From contig CAVXUB010000001.1 of NCBI GenBank assembly GCA_963764805.1, positions 974,239-1,038,238 on the forward strand: DNA of 64,000 bases, in the 5' to 3' direction. How positions within the stretch are numbered: the first letter of the stretch is position 1; each line of letters starts with the position of its first letter. The position numbers and the translations under genes are program-made. The DNA is from CAVXUB01 sp963764805. Lineage in GTDB: Bacteria; Actinomycetota; Acidimicrobiia; Acidimicrobiales; Bog-793. This document shows positions 8,084 to 17,055 of this stretch, piece after piece. The notes beneath the pieces are model-generated. The model did no database searches. It was not told the DNA's origin and was given only the letters and a program-made list of their open reading frames with translations.

Positions 8084-9985
8084 GTGCTGCCACTTGCGCT
8101 GGGCCCACAGATCTGCGGCAACCTCGAAGAATCGTCGGCTCGGGAGTGGCTCGTGACCGACGGCTGCGGGGGTCTTGCCAGCGGGACGGCCGCGGGGCTG
8201 CGGACCCGTCGCTACCACGGGCTGCTGGTACCCGCCACCGAACCGCCGATCGGGCGCATGATGGCGCTCGCCGCCCTCGATCCCGTGATCGTCATCGGCG
8301 ACAACGAGATCCAGCTCGGCGTGCACGAATGGGTGTCCGGGGCGGTGTCGCCGGCCGGCCATGAGCACCTGGTGAGTTTCGTCGTCGAGGACGGGCTGCC
8401 CCGGTGGCGCTGGGAGGTCGGCGGGATCGTCCTCGAGCGCCGGCTGGCGATGGTGCGCGGCCGGCCCGCGGTCGGCGTCGTGCACCGGTTGCTCCACTGC
8501 CCCGGCGGTAGCGTGCGGCTCCGCCTGGAGGCGCTCTGCACCTGGCGCGACGCGCACGGCGAGCGGTCCGCCGCGGGGGAGCCGCAGGTCGAGGTGACGG
8601 CCGACGGTCTGGTCTTCGAGGGCAAGCTGCGCCTGGCAGGCCCAGGGTACGTGCCGGGCGGCTTGTGGTACACGGGAGCCAGGTACCGGGAGGAGACCGC
8701 TCGCAGCCTCGACGATCACGAGGATCTGTGGTTCGCGGGGAGTTTCGAAGCCGAGCTCGGCGTCGGTGAGAGCGTGGGCGTCACGGCCTGGGCGGGCAAC
8801 CTGGCGGACTCACCCGCTCCGGCTGCCGAGATCGTGGAGAATGCCCGGATCCGTGCAGCGTCACTCGCCTCCAAGGCTTCGACGGAACCGGGCCGGGCGC
8901 TCGCCGTCGCCGCCGACCAGTTCGTCGTGACGGTACCGAGCGGCCTCACGGTCGTCGCCGGCTATCCCTGGTTCGGGGACTGGTCGCGGGACACGATGAC
9001 GAGCTACGAGGGCCTGTTCCTGCTGCAGGGACGTTTCGACGAGGGCCGGAGCCTCCTGCAACGGGCGGCCGCCTCGCTCTCCGAAGGGATGCTGGCCAAC
9101 ACGGCCGACGTCGGAGGCACCGAGTACAACACGGTCGACGCCACCTTGTGGTTCCTTCATGCCGTCCATCGCCACGTCTCGCTGGCGGGTGACGCCGACC
9201 TGGCGATGGAGCTCCTGCCGGTGCTCCTCGACGTCGTCCGCCATCACGTCGCCGGCACCCGCTACGGGATCCGCGTCGACGGCGACGGCCTGCTCACCCA
9301 GGGGTCGGAGGCGATGGCACTCACCTGGATGGACGCCAGGATCGACGGGGTTCCGGTCACGCAGCGGGCGGGCAAGCCGGTCGAGGTGAACGCCTTGTGG
9401 GTGAACGGCCTGGCGGGGATCATCGACCTGTGCGAGAGGTTCGGAGGAGATGCCGGAACCGTCCGCTCCCTGGAGGCGACCGCCCGCGCCTCGTTCGTCC
9501 GGCGCTTCCCGCGGCCCGGAGGAGCCGGCTGCTACGACGTGATCGACGGCCCGCTCGGCGACGACACGTCCGTGCGCCCGAACCAGCTGCTGGCGGTCTC
9601 GTTGCCGTTCTCGCCGATCGACCCGGTGGCCGGGGCGGACATCCTTCGGGCCTGCGAGCCACTGCTCACGCCTCTCGGGCTGCGCTCGCTGACCCCGGCG
9701 GACTCGTCGTACCTCGGGCGCCACCGCGGCAGTGCCGAGGAACGGGACCACGCTTACCACGAAGGCACGGTGTGGCCGTGGCTGATCGGGCCCTACATGG
9801 ACGCCTGCAGGCGTCTCGGCGTCGACGGCAGTGGCCTGGTCGAGTCGCTCGTCTCGCACATCTCGGATTTCGGGGTCGGCTCGGTGTCCGAGACCGCGGA
9901 CGGCGATGCTCCCCATGCCTGCACGGGCTCCCCGTTCCAGGCATGGTCGGTGGCCGAGCTGGCGAGGGTGCTCGCAGCGCTCTGA
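8084..9985 (+). CDS. Glycogen debranching enzyme-type protein (GDE_N + GDE_C)
   Basis: 633 aa, cytoplasmic. N-terminal domain has the GDE_N signature REWLVTDGCGGLASGT and RRYHGLLVPA (about residues 15-45); the C-terminal (alpha/alpha)6 domain has GYPWFGDWSRDTMTSYEGL, LNTADVGGTEYNTVDATLWF-like segments, MDARIDG, EVNALWVNGL, VRPNQLLAVSLP and HEGTVWPWLIGPY. This is the archaeal/bacterial single-domain debranching enzyme family (GH133-like), acting on alpha-1,6 branches in glycogen. Start GTG 8084 is chosen from the -10 box and from where conservation begins; the same frame stays open upstream only because it is antisense to the GH63 gene. It converges on the LacI-type gene. Confidence 0.88.
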   Translation: MLPLALGPQICGNLEESSAREWLVTDGCGGLASGTAAGLRTRRYHGLLVPATEPPIGRMMALAALDPVIVIGDNEIQLGVHEWVSGAVSPAGHEHLVSFVVEDGLPRWRWEVGGIVLERRLAMVRGRPAVGVVHRLLHCPGGSVRLRLEALCTWRDAHGERSAAGEPQVEVTADGLVFEGKLRLAGPGYVPGGLWYTGARYREETARSLDDHEDLWFAGSFEAELGVGESVGVTAWAGNLADSPAPAAEIVENARIRAASLASKASTEPGRALAVAADQFVVTVPSGLTVVAGYPWFGDWSRDTMTSYEGLFLLQGRFDEGRSLLQRAAASLSEGMLANTADVGGTEYNTVDATLWFLHAVHRHVSLAGDADLAMELLPVLLDVVRHHVAGTRYGIRVDGDGLLTQGSEAMALTWMDARIDGVPVTQRAGKPVEVNALWVNGLAGIIDLCERFGGDAGTVRSLEATARASFVRRFPRPGGAGCYDVIDGPLGDDTSVRPNQLLAVSLPFSPIDPVAGADILRACEPLLTPLGLRSLTPADSSYLGRHRGSAEERDHAYHEGTVWPWLIGPYMDACRRLGVDGSGLVESLVSHISDFGVGSVSETADGDAPHACTGSPFQAWSVAELARVLAAL

Positions 9986-10014
9986 CCCCGTCACGAGGTC
10001 GCCACGAGGTCGCC

Positions 10015-11002
10015 TCAGGAGTGCGGGCGAGGCGGCCCCAGCGAACGGCGAGGAACGAACACGGCGGGCGCGACGGCGACCTCCGGGACGCCGGTACGAC
10101 CGAGCAGTGCCACCACCCTCGCCACCGCCGCCTGCCCCTCGGCCTCCACGTCCCTCCGCACTACCGCCAGTGGGGGGTTGTAGGCGGCCGCCCAGGGCGA
10201 GTCCCCTACCGTGATGACCGACACGTCGCCGGGAATGCGCATCTCGGCGGCCACCAAGCCGGCCAGCAGGTCCGGCGTCAGTGGATGGCTGGTGGAGAAG
10301 AGAGCCGTGGCACTCGTCGCCCGCAGGCGGCGGGCAGTCTCGTCGATGGACGCCTCCGGCACCTCCAGTTCCTCTACCTCGACACCTCTCGCCTCCAGGC
10401 TCCGCCGCAGCACCCCCCGCCGCCTCGCACCAGCGCCCCTCCGCCGACCGCAGAGGGCGACACGGCGGTGGCCGGCATCCGCCAGTGCGTCACAGGCCGC
10501 ACGCAGCGCCACAGCCTCGTCGGCGTGCCGATCGGTATCGAAATCCCTCTCCGTCAGCACTGGCAGCCCCGTGGCACGGACGGCTTCGAGGCTGGCAGGG
10601 TTCCTCAGCGGGCCGGCCACGATCAGCGCCTCGATCCTCCTACCCGCGAAACTCTCCACTGCGCGCAGCTCCGCCGCGCCGCTCCGCTGCCCGTCGGCGA
10701 TCAGCACGGACAGGTCGTGGATGCCGGCGAGGTGCTCGACCCCCTTCAGGAAGGGCATGAAGACGGGGTTGCCGAGGTCCGAGATGAGCACCCCGATACT
10801 GGCCGAGCGGCCGGCGCGCAGCCCTCTTGCCATCGCGTTGGGGCGGTAGTGCAGGCGCTCCGCTGCCGCCAGGACGCTCCGGCGCGCTGTGTCGCTCACG
10901 TTCGGCCGGCCGGCCAGCACGCGAGACGGTCGCCGTGCTGTAGCCGGCTGCCTTCGCCACCAGCCGGATGTCGATGTCCTGGCGACCGGGGGTCATACTC
11001 AC
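10015..11002 (-). pseudogene. LacI-family regulator, frameshifted after the HTH
   Basis: Reading from ATG 11002, the first 28 residues contain the LacI HTH (IRLVAKAAGYSTATVSR). The frame then must shift at about 10917-10921 to continue with VLAGRPNVSDTARRSVLAAAERLHYRPN, the hinge helix region, and a periplasmic-binding-protein-like sensor ending SLGPPRPHS. Two bases of a CG dinucleotide run appear to be missing between SR and VLAG. Restored length would be about 328 aa. The gene lies 11 nt from a perfect LacI-type palindrome, suggesting autoregulation and control of the divergent DUF3089 lipoprotein gene. It also ends close to the glycosidase genes, so sugar sensing is plausible. Sequencing error and true inactivation cannot be told apart here. 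Confidence 0.85.
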
Positions 11003-11009
11003 CGATACC

Positions 11010-11039
11010 TTGTGTAAACGTTTACAATACTTCTATAGT
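11010..11039 (+). promoter_or_regulatory. Promoter of DUF3089 lipoprotein gene
   Basis: -35 TTGTGT (11010-11015), 18-nt spacer, -10 TATAGT (11034-11039), then 7 nt to GTG 11047, so leaderless. The LacI-type operator fills most of the spacer, which would block RNA polymerase when bound. Confidence 0.6.
11013..11026. promoter_or_regulatory. LacI-family operator (14-bp perfect palindrome)
   Basis: TGTAAACGTTTACA is its own reverse complement and has the central CG typical of LacI/GalR operators. It lies 11 nt upstream of the lacI-type ATG and between -35 and -10 of the opposite gene. Confidence 0.8.
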
Positions 11040-11046
11040 AAGCGTC

Positions 11047-12252
11047 GTGCCCTACAGACTCAAGAACCGCGCACTGCTGGCGGGGCTCGCGGCGTCCCTC
11101 TCCTGCGTCCTCCTCGGCGCCTGTGGAGGCGGATCGCCCTCGGGGAGCTCGAACACGACGACGAGCCAGACGAACACGGGGAACACAGGGAACACCACAA
11201 CGGGCACAGGCACGACCGTCTGGCTCTGCCGCCCCGGCGCCACGCCGGACCCGTGTGCGGCCTCCCGTAAAGCGACCGAGATCAGCTCCACAGGCTCGAC
11301 ATCGATAGTCGCGGCGGCGGCGAACGGCGTGCCCGCCGTCGATTGCTTCTACGTGTACCCGACCGTCTCCGACGAGCCCGGCGACAACGCGGACCTGACG
11401 ATCCAGTCTGTGGAGACGGACGCCGCCTTCGCCCAGGCGTCACGCTTCTCGCAGGTGTGCAGGGTGTGGGCACCGATGTACCGGCAGCGCACCGTTTCGT
11501 CGCTGGCGAAGGGCCTCGGCAACGATCCCGCCGCCGACCTCGTCGCCTACGACAGCCTGCTGTCCGCCTGGAAGGATTACATCGCCCACGACAACGACGG
11601 CCGCCCGATCGTCTTCATCGGCCACTCGCAAGGGGCGGCGATGCTGATCCGGCTGCTGCGAGCCGAAGTCGACAACGATCCCTCCGTCCGCAAGCTCCTC
11701 GTGTCGGCGATCATCCTCGGCGGCAACGTGCAGGTTCCGACCGGCCAGGACGTCGGCGGGTCCTTCCAGCACATCCCGGCCTGCACATCGCCTACGCAGG
11801 TCGGCTGCGTCATCGCCTACTCCTCGTTCCCGTCGCAACCTCCCACCGGGGCGCCGTTCGGCTATCCCGGCCAGGGCGTCTCGCTGCAGTCGGGCCAGAC
11901 CGCATCGACCGGCCAGCAGGTGCTCTGCACCAACCCGGCCGACCTCGGCAGCACGGCGGCGGCGCCCCTCGAGCCCTACTTCCCGAGCGCCGGGGTGACG
12001 GTGTCAGGTCGGTCGTTCAGCACGCCCTGGGTCGCCTATCCGGGCCGTTACACGGCCCAGTGCCTGACCGGAGGGGGCGCCTCCTGGCTGCAGGTGACTC
12101 CGGACGGCACGGCCTCCGACCCACGCCCGGAGGTGAGGGAGCTGCTCGGGCCGACATGGGGGTTCCACCAGGACGACGTCAACCTTGCGCTCGGGGATCT
12201 CGTCTCCGATGTGCAAGCCGAGGTAGCCGCCATGACAGGACACGCGGGATAG
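11047..12252 (+). CDS. DUF3089 lipoprotein, alpha/beta hydrolase-like
   Basis: 401 aa. A type II signal peptide ends in the lipobox LLGAC (Cys about 26), followed by a Ser/Thr/Gly/Asn linker, so it is a cell-surface lipoprotein. The mature part has the DUF3089 pattern VDCFYVYPTVSDEP, then FIGHSQGAAMLIRLL with the GxSxG nucleophile elbow, and a C-terminal GFHQDDVNLALGDLV with a likely catalytic His/Asp. Substrate unknown (ester or lipid). GTG 11047 is set by the signal peptide and by the TATAGT box. Expression is probably repressed by the neighbouring LacI-family protein through the operator in its promoter. Confidence 0.85.
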   Translation: MPYRLKNRALLAGLAASLSCVLLGACGGGSPSGSSNTTTSQTNTGNTGNTTTGTGTTVWLCRPGATPDPCAASRKATEISSTGSTSIVAAAANGVPAVDCFYVYPTVSDEPGDNADLTIQSVETDAAFAQASRFSQVCRVWAPMYRQRTVSSLAKGLGNDPAADLVAYDSLLSAWKDYIAHDNDGRPIVFIGHSQGAAMLIRLLRAEVDNDPSVRKLLVSAIILGGNVQVPTGQDVGGSFQHIPACTSPTQVGCVIAYSSFPSQPPTGAPFGYPGQGVSLQSGQTASTGQQVLCTNPADLGSTAAAPLEPYFPSAGVTVSGRSFSTPWVAYPGRYTAQCLTGGGASWLQVTPDGTASDPRPEVRELLGPTWGFHQDDVNLALGDLVSDVQAEVAAMTGHAG

Positions 12253-12258
12253 CGAAGG

Positions 12259-12350
12259 GCGCAGCCAGGGGGACAAGCACCGGCGCAGCCAGGCGGACAA
12301 GCACCGGCGCAGGCAGGCGGACAAGCACCGGCGCAGCCAGGCGGAGAAGG
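12259..12350. repeat. 24-bp tandem repeat, about 3.8 copies
   Basis: Units start at 12259, 12283, 12307 and 12331 (partial), each beginning GCGCAGCCAGG or a one-base variant and containing GACAAGCACCG. They fill the gap between the lipoprotein stop and the response regulator start. No rho-independent terminator is seen there. Confidence 0.85.
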
Positions 12351-12368
12351 CAGGATAAGACTGTCGAC

Positions 12369-13055
12369 ATGCGACTCCTGCTCGCCGAGGACGACTCGGG
12401 TCTGCGCTCGGTGCTCGAGCGGGGTCTCAGGGAGGCGGGCTACGTGGTGGACGGCGTCGCCGACGGCGAGGAGGCGCTCGTTTACCTGCGCACCTATGAC
12501 TACGACGTGGCGGTGCTCGACTGGCGGATGCCGAAGGCATCCGGGCTCGCGGTGATCGAGTCCCTACGCCGGCAGGGGTCCGGGTTGCCGGTGCTGATGC
12601 TGACGGCGCGGGATACGGCGGCGGATCGTGTCGAGGGACTGGACCGCGGGGCGGACGACTACCTCGTCAAGCCCTTCGAGTTCGGAGAGCTGCTGGCCCG
12701 CCTGCGGGCCTTGCAGCGCCGGTCCCCCGCCGTCCAGTCACCGAGGCTGTCGGTCGGCAACGTCGTCCTCGACCCCGCCTCCCGAGCCGTGAGCATCGAG
12801 GACCAGCAGCACCGCCAGACGCGCCGGCCATCGCTGACTTTGACCGAAGTGGGGATCCTCGAGGTGCTGCTGCGGCGCTCGCCCTCGGTGGTCGACCGGC
12901 GTGCGATCGCCCTGCACGTATGGGAGCACGAGGCGGACGCCGTCGGCTCCAACACGATCGACGTGCACATCGCCCGGCTCCGGTCGAAGCTCGCCAATGC
13001 CGGCGCCCGCATCGAAACGGTACGCGGCGTCGGCTACCGCATCGTGGCGGCCTGA
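12369..13055 (+). CDS. OmpR-family response regulator
   Basis: 228 aa. Receiver domain residues 1-120 with the acidic pair EDD (7-9), phosphoacceptor D51 (VLDWRMP), Thr in LTARD and Lys in YLVKPFE. The C-terminal winged helix (about 130-228) has LTLTEVGILEVLLRR, the recognition helix NTIDVHIARLRSKL and the VRGVGYRIV wing. It pairs with the sensor kinase 35 nt downstream. An AAGACT box 6 nt before the ATG suggests a leaderless mRNA starting just after the 24-bp repeats. Signal unknown. Confidence 0.92.
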   Translation: MRLLLAEDDSGLRSVLERGLREAGYVVDGVADGEEALVYLRTYDYDVAVLDWRMPKASGLAVIESLRRQGSGLPVLMLTARDTAADRVEGLDRGADDYLVKPFEFGELLARLRALQRRSPAVQSPRLSVGNVVLDPASRAVSIEDQQHRQTRRPSLTLTEVGILEVLLRRSPSVVDRRAIALHVWEHEADAVGSNTIDVHIARLRSKLANAGARIETVRGVGYRIVAA

Positions 13056-13090
13056 GCCGCCGCCTGCGCCGGACGCGAGATAGGCACGAC

Positions 13091-14332
13091 GTGCCCGGAT
13101 CGGGATGGCCCGCTCGCAACCGGTCGCAGTTGCGAGTCGCCGGGATCGTCAGCGTGATCATCGCGCTCGTCTACGTGGCGCTCGTCGCCCTTCTCGATTA
13201 CGTCGCCATCTCACGACTCGAGCAACGCGTCGACGCCCAGCTGGTCGCCCGCGTGCTGCAGGTCACAGACGAGGACGCCAGCCGGCCCGGACCCGCATCG
13301 GGCATCGGGATCTATGGTGCCGCCGTGTACACCTGGCACGTGGGGCCGGGTGGGCGCACGCTCTCGTCCACCTCGGGGGCACCGGCGCTCGTCCCGCTCT
13401 CGCATTCGACCCTCGCATCTTGGGAAGGACCGAGGACCGTCACCATTGGCGGGGGACCGTTCCGCCTGGCGGTCGCCAAGTCGGGGAGTGGTTGGGTGCT
13501 GGTGGGCGAGAGCGTGGCCGAGCTCGGGCACCTGGAGGGCGTCCTCGTGGCGTCGGAGGCGCTTGCCCTTCCCGTGATCCTCGCCGCGGTGTTCCTCACC
13601 TCGCTGGCGATCGGGATGCGGGCGGTCATCCCGGTCGAGCAGGCGCGCCGCCGCCAGCTCGAGTTCACCGCCGACGCCTCGCACGAGCTTCGCACGCCCC
13701 TGAGCGTGATCGAGGCAGAGGTGGCCCTTGCCCGGCACGCCGGAGCGGCGGCGGGTGCCGAGGGTGAAGGCGACGGGGGCACCCTCGCCCGGATCGCGGC
13801 CGAGAGCAAGCGCCTGACCCGCATCGTCGAAGACCTGCTCTGGCTGGCGCGGGCGGACGCCGAACCACCTCCACCGCATGCCGAACCGATCGAGCTGGGG
13901 GTGATCGCCGAGCAGTGTGTGGATCGTTTCGCGGCGGTGGCGGCAGAGCGTGAGGTCGACCTCTCATACGCGCCCGGCGGCTCCGAGCCTGTGCTCGTCA
14001 AGGCGCCGCCGGAGTGGATCGACCGCCTGGCGGGCGTCCTCGTCGACAACGCCTGCCGCTACGCGGGGGAGGGGGGGAAGGTGGCCGTCAGCACGGGGCT
14101 AGCAGGGGGCCGTGCCTACATCGCCGTCGAGGACAGTGGTCCCGGCATCCCGCAAGCCGAGCGGGAGCGCCTCTTCGATCGCTTCCACCGCTCTACCGAT
14201 GAACCCGGCGGCCACGGCCTCGGACTGGCGATCGCCGACTCCGTGGTGCGTTCCACCGGTGGGCGCTGGCGCATCGGGGACTCGGCCGCCGGCGGCGCCC
14301 GGATGGAGGTCTCCTGGCCCCGCACCGGTTGA
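13091..14332 (+). CDS. Sensor histidine kinase (partner of the OmpR-family regulator)
   Basis: 413 aa. Two membrane segments (about 18-40 and 155-177) enclose an extracytoplasmic sensor of about 115 residues. HisKA: phosphoacceptor H198 in SHELRTPLSV. HATPase_c: N box VDNACRYA, G1 DSGPGIP, F box FDRFHR, G2 GHGLGLAI. No clear HAMP linker is seen between TM2 and the H box, which is short at about 20 residues. GTG 13091 is the first start that leaves the N-terminal membrane segment complete. Likely co-transcribed with the response regulator. Confidence 0.9.
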   Translation: MPGSGWPARNRSQLRVAGIVSVIIALVYVALVALLDYVAISRLEQRVDAQLVARVLQVTDEDASRPGPASGIGIYGAAVYTWHVGPGGRTLSSTSGAPALVPLSHSTLASWEGPRTVTIGGGPFRLAVAKSGSGWVLVGESVAELGHLEGVLVASEALALPVILAAVFLTSLAIGMRAVIPVEQARRRQLEFTADASHELRTPLSVIEAEVALARHAGAAAGAEGEGDGGTLARIAAESKRLTRIVEDLLWLARADAEPPPPHAEPIELGVIAEQCVDRFAAVAAEREVDLSYAPGGSEPVLVKAPPEWIDRLAGVLVDNACRYAGEGGKVAVSTGLAGGRAYIAVEDSGPGIPQAERERLFDRFHRSTDEPGGHGLGLAIADSVVRSTGGRWRIGDSAAGGARMEVSWPRTG

Positions 14333-14412
14333 CTGATCCGTCCGGCGAGGACGCAGCGTCATCGAGAACCCTTCTGCCAGCCGACTGACAGAGAGCAGGT
14401 GCCCCGCCCCGG

Positions 14413-14418
14413 TAGGGT
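14413..14418 (+). promoter_or_regulatory. -10 box of leaderless MOSC gene
   Basis: TAGGGT with 6 nt to GTG 14425. Confidence 0.5.
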
Positions 14419-14424
14419 CGGAGG

Positions 14425-15183
14425 GTGATGCGGATCAAAGGCCTTTGGCGCTACCCGGTCAAGTCGATGCAGGGCGAGGCCCTGAACCACCTCGACGTCG
14501 GCGACTTCGGTGTCGCAGGCGACAGGCACTACGGCGTGCTCGATCTTGCGAGCGGCACGATCGTCTCGGCCAAGAGGGACGGGCGCCTGCTGCAAGCGCG
14601 CTCGCTCCTCGCCGGTCCGGAGGTTGTCATCAAGCTCCCGAACGGCGAGACCGTCTTCGGGACGGGGCCCGGCACCGACAAGGCGTTGTCGGACTGGCTC
14701 GAGAAGCCGGTGCGATTGCTGGAGGCCCAGCCCGGTGGCCGCGCCACCTTCGAGTCGCAGGCCGACTACGAGGACGACGCCTCCGTCTCGGAGACGTGGC
14801 AGGGGCCGCCCGGCTCGTTCGTGGACTCGTCGGGGATGCACCTCGTCACGACGTCCACATTGCGGGCCTTGGGCGGTGAGAGACCTGACCTTGCCTGGGT
14901 CATCGCCCGGTTCCGCCCGAACGTGCTGCTGGAGACCGAGGAGGAAGGCTGCGTGGAGCTCGGCTGGGGGGAGCGGACACTCCGCCTCGGATCTGCCGAG
15001 CTGGCGGTGCGCAAACCGTGCTCCCGATGCGTGATGACCACCCGCCCGCAGCCAGGCGGTATCGAGCGTCAGCTCGACATCCTCCGCCATGTCACAAGCC
15101 ACTACGAGACGAACCTCGGCATCCTGCTCCGATCGGTGAAGCCGGGACGCGTCGAGATCGGAGACGAGGTCACTCTCGTCTGA
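14425..15183 (+). CDS. MOSC domain protein (molybdenum cofactor sulfurase C-terminal-like)
   Basis: 252 aa. N-terminal beta-barrel (RIKGLWRYPVKSMQGE) followed by a MOSC domain with the conserved cysteine region KPCSRCVMTTRPQPGG; the Cys in this motif coordinates or carries sulfur to the molybdenum cofactor in MOSC/mARC proteins. In the family these bind Moco and act in reduction of N-hydroxylated compounds or sulfur transfer. Start: GTG 14425 follows a -10 box by 6 nt; the next codon is ATG (14428) and could also be used. No molybdenum cofactor genes are nearby. Confidence 0.88.
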   Translation: MMRIKGLWRYPVKSMQGEALNHLDVGDFGVAGDRHYGVLDLASGTIVSAKRDGRLLQARSLLAGPEVVIKLPNGETVFGTGPGTDKALSDWLEKPVRLLEAQPGGRATFESQADYEDDASVSETWQGPPGSFVDSSGMHLVTTSTLRALGGERPDLAWVIARFRPNVLLETEEEGCVELGWGERTLRLGSAELAVRKPCSRCVMTTRPQPGGIERQLDILRHVTSHYETNLGILLRSVKPGRVEIGDEVTLV

Positions 15184-15208
15184 GCGGGGCGCCGGCCCCT
15201 GGCGGGCC

Positions 15209-15214
15209 TAACGT
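15209..15214 (+). promoter_or_regulatory. -10 box of leaderless PH-domain operon
   Basis: TAACGT with 6 nt to GTG 15221. Confidence 0.5.
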
Positions 15215-15220
15215 CGTGTC

Positions 15221-15739
15221 GTGGCGACCGAAACGATGGGCCCGGGCGATGCCCGGCCGACCGACGAGATGTGGGCCTCGCCCTCACCGTCCCTCCTGGC
15301 GATGAGGAGGGTGGAGCTGGCGCTGGTGATGGTCACGGTCACAGCAGCCACCGCTGCGGGGCTGGCGTCGGGCCTGAACGGGACCGGAGCGACGCTCGGC
15401 TGGGTCCTTGCCGTGATCGGCGGCGCGCTCTGCTCTGCAGCCGGCGAGCTCGTCATCCGCCGCCGCTACCGCGCCTGGGGCTACCTCGAACGGGACGACG
15501 ACCTGTTGGTCAGGCGCGGCGTGATGTTCCGGCGGCTGTCTGTCGTCCCGTATGGCCGGATGCAGTTCGTCGACGTCACTGCGGGTCCGGCGGAGCGGGC
15601 GTTCGGGCTCGCCACGGTCCGGCTCCACACAGCGGCCGCCGCCTCGGATGCCCGCATCCCGGGCCTGAAGCGCCACGAGGCCGATCGGGTGCGCGATCAG
15701 CTGGCGGCGCGGGGCGAAGCGCGGGCGGCCGGACTCTGA
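15221..15739 (+). CDS. Bacterial PH-domain membrane protein (YdbS-like)
   Basis: 172 aa. Two hydrophobic segments (about 30-48 and 55-72), then a bPH2 domain: WGYLERDDDLLVRRGVMFRR, VVPYGRMQFVDVTAGP and GLATVRLHTAAA. The last bases overlap the start of the YdbT-like gene (stop TGA and start ATG share one A at 15739), so they form an operon like ydbS-ydbT in Bacillus. Role in that family is linked to membrane stress or export, not well defined. Confidence 0.85.
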   Translation: MATETMGPGDARPTDEMWASPSPSLLAMRRVELALVMVTVTAATAAGLASGLNGTGATLGWVLAVIGGALCSAAGELVIRRRYRAWGYLERDDDLLVRRGVMFRRLSVVPYGRMQFVDVTAGPAERAFGLATVRLHTAAAASDARIPGLKRHEADRVRDQLAARGEARAAGL

Positions 15740-17055
15740 TGCTGCCACCGGTCCGCAACCCGGGAGAAGGGTGGCATCGGCTCCATCCGCTCTCGCCGGT
15801 GGTGCGTTTCGGTCGCCTGCTGCTTGCACTCGTTGCTGTGATCGCCGTCGAGTCCCGCCAGGGTGCCAGGCACGGCACGCGCACGTACTTGATCGTGGTG
15901 GGCGCCTTCCTCTTCGTGGCCATCGTGGCGCAGGTGGTCAACTATCTGGTCACTCGGTGGCGGGTGGAGGGCACGACGCTTCGCATCGAGAAGGGCTTGA
16001 TCAAGCGGGCGTCGATTCAGATCCCGCTGCCGGGAATCCAGGCCGTCGACCTCGTCGCTCCTCTGCTCGCCCGCGTCTTCGGCCTGAAGGAGGTGCGCGT
16101 CCGCACCGGCGGCGCGAGCCGCGGCGACGGCCGCCTCGAGTACCTGCGCGAGGCCGACGCCGAGGCGCTGCGGGCCAGGTTGCTGGCGATCGCCCACGGC
16201 GTCCACGAGGACACGCCTGCACCGCCCGAGATGCCGCTGCTGCAGGTGCCGGCCAGGCGCTTGATCGGAGCCGTGCTCCTTCGCGGCCAGATGCTCGTCT
16301 CTTTGCTCGTGATGGTCGCCGGCGTGGCGTTGATCGCCGTCAGCCCGGCGGCTGCGGCGGCGCTCGGAGTCAGCGGTCTGACCTTCCTGTTCGGCATCGG
16401 GTCGCGGTTCTGGCGCCAGCTGAACGGAGAGCTCGGGTTCAGCGTGGCGGAAGCGCCGGACGGACTGCGGGTGCGAAGCGGCCTCTTGCAGACCGTGTCG
16501 GAGACGATCCCTCGCGGCCGCATCCAATCCGTGCGCCTCGTCGAACCGCTGCTCTGGCGCCGGTTCGGGTGGTGCCGGGTCGAGTTGCACGTGGCGGGCG
16601 GCGAGCAGCGAAGCGAGAACAGGCAGAGCCGCCAGCTGTCAAGGGCGCTTCTCCCGGTCGGCTCGCACGTCGAGGCGGCGTTCCTGCTCGGGAGGTTGCT
16701 GCCCGGGCTCCCGCAGGGAGGCGCCGAACCCCCGAGGCGCGCGCGCTGGAAGTCACCGCTGCGGTTCCACTACCTGCGGATCAACATCGGTTCCTGGTAC
16801 GCCGCCGCCGGCACCGGCCGGGTGCAGCGAGTGACTACCTTCGTGCCGCTCTCCAAGGTGCAGAGCATCCGGATGGTGCAGGGACCCGTGCAGCGCAGGC
16901 TGTCGCTGGCGACGGTGCGGCTCGACACGCCGGGGAGGTGGCACACCGGGGACCTCGTCGACCGCTCGATCGGAGAGGCAACCGAGCTCGTCGAGCGGCT
17001 GCCGGCGATGTGCCGGCAGGCCCGCGCCTTCGAGAGGCACCCCGTCGGGACCTAG
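15739..17055 (+). CDS. Bacterial PH-domain membrane protein (YdbT-like, three PH domains)
   Basis: 438 aa. Membrane segments at about 28-42, 52-70 and 185-225, and three bPH2 repeats: TLRIEKGLIKRASIQIPLPGIQAV, a second with RVRSGLLQTVSETIPRGRIQSV, and a third with TTFVPLSKVQSIRMVQGPVQRR. Each has the R/K-x-x-x-I-Q-S/A-V strand typical of the family. Translationally coupled to the preceding YdbS-like gene. It converges on the 138-aa gene; the two stops overlap by 4 nt. Confidence 0.85.
   Translation: MLPPVRNPGEGWHRLHPLSPVVRFGRLLLALVAVIAVESRQGARHGTRTYLIVVGAFLFVAIVAQVVNYLVTRWRVEGTTLRIEKGLIKRASIQIPLPGIQAVDLVAPLLARVFGLKEVRVRTGGASRGDGRLEYLREADAEALRARLLAIAHGVHEDTPAPPEMPLLQVPARRLIGAVLLRGQMLVSLLVMVAGVALIAVSPAAAAALGVSGLTFLFGIGSRFWRQLNGELGFSVAEAPDGLRVRSGLLQTVSETIPRGRIQSVRLVEPLLWRRFGWCRVELHVAGGEQRSENRQSRQLSRALLPVGSHVEAAFLLGRLLPGLPQGGAEPPRRARWKSPLRFHYLRINIGSWYAAAGTGRVQRVTTFVPLSKVQSIRMVQGPVQRRLSLATVRLDTPGRWHTGDLVDRSIGEATELVERLPAMCRQARAFERHPVGT

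Noticed and set aside
8057..8719. Upstream extension of the GH63 frame on the minus strand
   Set aside because: It runs antisense through the debranching enzyme; conservation begins at MTDPERQ (ATG 8056).
12259..12350. CRISPR array
   Set aside because: The 24-bp units are directly adjacent with no spacers.
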